This document shows, piece after piece, positions 62,441 through 64,000 of a DNA stretch of 64,000 nucleotides. The stretch comes from Zoogloeaceae bacterium G21618-S1 (lineage in GTDB: Bacteria; Pseudomonadota; Gammaproteobacteria; Burkholderiales; Rhodocyclaceae). How positions within the stretch are numbered: the stretch's first letter is position 1; every line of letters begins with the position of its first letter. The DNA is taken from contig JAPWHF010000015.1 of NCBI GenBank assembly GCA_027214125.1, positions 1 through 64,000 of the forward strand. The letters run 5' to 3'. Under the pieces are notes generated by a model. It was given only the letters and a program-made list of their open reading frames with translations, searched no databases and was not told the origin of the DNA. A program made the position numbers and the translations under genes.

Positions 62441-63046
62441 ATGACTCAGCCCAATCCGCCCCACCATCTCTACGAAGACGTGCTCGCCATCCTCATCGGC
62501 AGTATCCATGTCGCCGTCGGTGTGCTGCTGTTTCGCAGTGCGGACATTCCCATGGGCGGCACGGTCGGCGTCGCCTATCTGGCGCACTATGCCTCGGGGT
62601 TCAATTTCGGCACCCTGTTCTTTCTCATCAACCTGCCCTTCTATGTGCTCGCCTGGCGCGGCATGGGGCGCGCGTTCACGATCAAGACCTTTGCCGCGGT
62701 CGCCTCCCTCTCCGTCTTGAGCGAGTGGCTGCCGACGCTGATCCATCTCGACCATATCAACGCGGTGTTTGCCGCCATCGTCGGCGGCCTGCTGGTCGGC
62801 AACGGACTCCTGGTGCTGATCCGCCATCGCGCCAGCCTGGGCGGGCTCGGGGTGCTGGCAGTGTATTTGCAGGAAACCCGCGGCTGGCGCGCCGGCACCA
62901 TCCAGATGGCGATGGATCTGGTGATTCTCGGCGCAGCGGCCTGGATCATCGGCCTGCAGGCAGCAGCCTTGTCGGTGCTGGCCTCGGCCGCGCTGAACAT
63001 GGTGATCGGCGTCAATCATCGCCGAGGACGCTATCTGGGTTGTTGA
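62441..63046 (+). CDS. YitT family membrane protein
   Basis: The 201-residue protein has about six helices and the family core DIPMGGTVGVAYLAHY, GTLFFLINLPFYVLAW and FAAIVGGLLVGNGLLVLIRH (split at GGLLVGNG). It is a YitT/DUF161 protein lacking the C-terminal DUF2179 domain found in Bacillus members. The function of the family is unproven. It is divergent from the TIR gene across a 119-base gap. Confidence 0.88.
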   Translation: MTQPNPPHHLYEDVLAILIGSIHVAVGVLLFRSADIPMGGTVGVAYLAHYASGFNFGTLFFLINLPFYVLAWRGMGRAFTIKTFAAVASLSVLSEWLPTLIHLDHINAVFAAIVGGLLVGNGLLVLIRHRASLGGLGVLAVYLQETRGWRAGTIQMAMDLVILGAAAWIIGLQAAALSVLASAALNMVIGVNHRRGRYLGC

Positions 63047-63196
63047 GTCGGTGCGGCTGACGTGCTACGCTGCGCGCCGGGTTGCGCTGGCGGAGCGCCC
63101 CATCTCGCGAAAGCTCACGCATCCGCTGGTATCACCACCTGTTCTTACCGACCCTCCGCGCCAGCCTTGCGAGAAGCCGCGCTCATGGAGACCGGT

Positions 63197-63631
63197 ATGC
63201 CCACATCGCCCAACCACCACCTTCACTTTGCCCACATCGCCCGCCGCGAGGCGCGACGCCTGTGCAAGGCCGCCCGTTCGGATGCCCTCACCGACGCCTT
63301 GCCCGCCCTTCGGCGCCTGCTCGCGGCGAAGCTGTTCGACAAGCACAGCCTGAACACGCTCTATCGACAGCGGGCATCGGTGCAACTCAAGCATTGCCTG
63401 AGCGCCGTCGCCCGCGAAAGCGGTTTTGACGACTGGCCCGCCGTCCTCGCCCACCACAACGCCACGCCACCCGAAGCCGCCTTGCGCTGGCGCCTGCGCG
63501 CGGCCGATCTGCCATACCCGAACCGCTGGTTTTCAGACCACACCACCGCCCGCGCCTGGCAGGCGGAAAACGGCGGGCAGCTGATCCCTTACGGTGAGCA
63601 GGCGGTCGTTCTGGGCGACTCAGCCGAGTGA
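63197..63631 (+). CDS. small uncharacterised helical protein
   Basis: The product has about 144 residues. I favour the ATG at 63197 with GGAG six bases upstream; the frame is open from 63062. The middle, LKHCLSAVARESGFDDWPAV (about 75-94), looks like the short QxxIAREYGFxSWPxL motif that often precedes ankyrin or glyoxalase domains, but neither domain follows. The end has AALRWRLRAADLPYPNRWF. No function can be given. Confidence 0.6.
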   Translation: MPTSPNHHLHFAHIARREARRLCKAARSDALTDALPALRRLLAAKLFDKHSLNTLYRQRASVQLKHCLSAVARESGFDDWPAVLAHHNATPPEAALRWRLRAADLPYPNRWFSDHTTARAWQAENGGQLIPYGEQAVVLGDSAE

Positions 63632-63662
63632 CACGACATGCGTTGACGCCAGACCAACGGCG

Positions 63663-64000
63663 TCAGCCGCCGACGATGACCCACGCGCCGCCGGCGGCGA
63701 GCACCACAAACAGCACGACCCACACCAGCACGGAGGGCAGCTTGCCCGGCGCGGCGTGGCCAAATGGCGTATCGCTGCGCGCGACATGGCCATCGACCAA
63801 GGCCTTGGCTTCTTTCAGGCCCAGCCCGCGTTCGGCACGCACGATCTTGATCGCGTCGATCATGCGCCCACCCGCCAGCGCCGCCTCGGCGGCGGGCGGC
63901 AGCTCATGCGCATCGGTGTGTTCGGCGGGATAGTTGGCGGGCGGCGCCGTCGCGCCCGGCGCATCGCGTTCGCGCTCGACCCAGTCCTTGGCCGCGGCCA
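63663..64000 (-). CDS. L7/L12 C-terminal-like membrane protein, 5' end beyond the window
   Basis: The frame is open from the window edge to its stop at 63663, giving at least 112 residues. It ends with a ribosomal protein L7/L12 C-terminal-like motif (MIDAIKIVRAERGLGLKEAK then ALVDGH), a linker, and one C-terminal helix (LPSVLVWVVLFVVLAAGGAW). Proteins that join this small fold to a membrane helix are widespread and of unknown role; they are not ribosomal. The N-terminal part with KDWVERERDAPG is missing its start. Confidence 0.7.
   Translation of the reverse strand, partial: AAAKDWVERERDAPGATAPPANYPAEHTDAHELPPAAEAALAGGRMIDAIKIVRAERGLGLKEAKALVDGHVARSDTPFGHAAPGKLPSVLVWVVLFVVLAAGGAWVIVGG

Noticed and set aside
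1-64000. CRISPR arrays, tRNA and rRNA genes
   Set aside because: No regularly spaced repeats, cloverleaf-like segments or rRNA signatures were seen on either strand by reading; a covariance scan could still find a missed tRNA.

Overview
The window is GC-rich chromosomal DNA that reads like a betaproteobacterium of the Rhodocyclales type (Azoarcus, Thauera or Denitromonas relatives). This is inferred from gene content, not from a marker gene. The clues are an NsrR/NnrS/hemerythrin nitric-oxide block, a PEP-CTERM protein behind a sigma-54-type promoter, a di-haem cytochrome c4-like protein behind an FNR-type box, many overlapping ATGA gene junctions and long multi-PAS signalling proteins. No tRNA, rRNA or CRISPR array was found.

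Layout. 1-1051: the 3' end of an IS1182-type transposase abuts two small gene cassettes, each ending in an attC-like site, with no integrase in view. 1211-2898: flavodoxin-family gene and divergent LysR regulator. 2885-7480: phospholipase-D-like lipoprotein, orphan CheY-like receiver and an alpha/beta-hydrolase lipoprotein. 7577-13887: a MarR-type regulator plus pxpBCA (5-oxoprolinase) and a small lipoprotein, divergent from a DctPQM TRAP transporter; together this looks like a pyroglutamate uptake and utilisation locus. 13900-22185: large hybrid histidine kinase, AAA ATPase, prfC and an OmpA-domain protein. 22350-27774: RutE-like nitroreductase, CoA-transferase, nnrS, hemerythrin and nsrR, with an almost ideal NsrR operator. 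27875-30167: a second orphan receiver, a radical SAM protein and psd.

30306-34652: TetR-regulated adaptor/permease/ATPase efflux set and a cysteine-less HMA-fold protein. 34802-40674: a six-gene lipid cluster (CDP-alcohol phosphatidyltransferase, hydrolase-methyltransferase fusion, PAP2-dual-specificity phosphatase, small membrane protein, PlsC, CdsA) that resembles the poorly understood E. coli ynbABCD operon. 40866-47430: AraC regulator, azlCD, amidase, MFS transporter, PEP-CTERM protein, DOMON-like protein and a DUF1343/NamZ-like protein. 47431-49723: a zinc-ribbon plus PD-(D/E)XK nuclease-like gene lying between two inverted copies of a dispersed repeat. 49724-53688: cytochrome c, PRPP synthetase homologue, EamA transporter, rhodanese and a two-motif redox protein.

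53757-62321 is the most unusual part. It holds a 921-residue TIR-CHAT-transmembrane-double-LysM protein, an unrecognised 381-residue protein, a five-PAS GGDEF-EAL protein with alternating repeat types, and a TIR-transmembrane protein with a beta-rich tail. Two membrane-anchored TIR proteins within 9 kb, one fused to a caspase-like CHAT domain and peptidoglycan-binding LysM modules, make this the best candidate for an undescribed envelope-sensing or defence/cell-death system. The window ends with a YitT protein, a small unknown protein and the 3' part of an L7/L12-C-terminal-like membrane protein.
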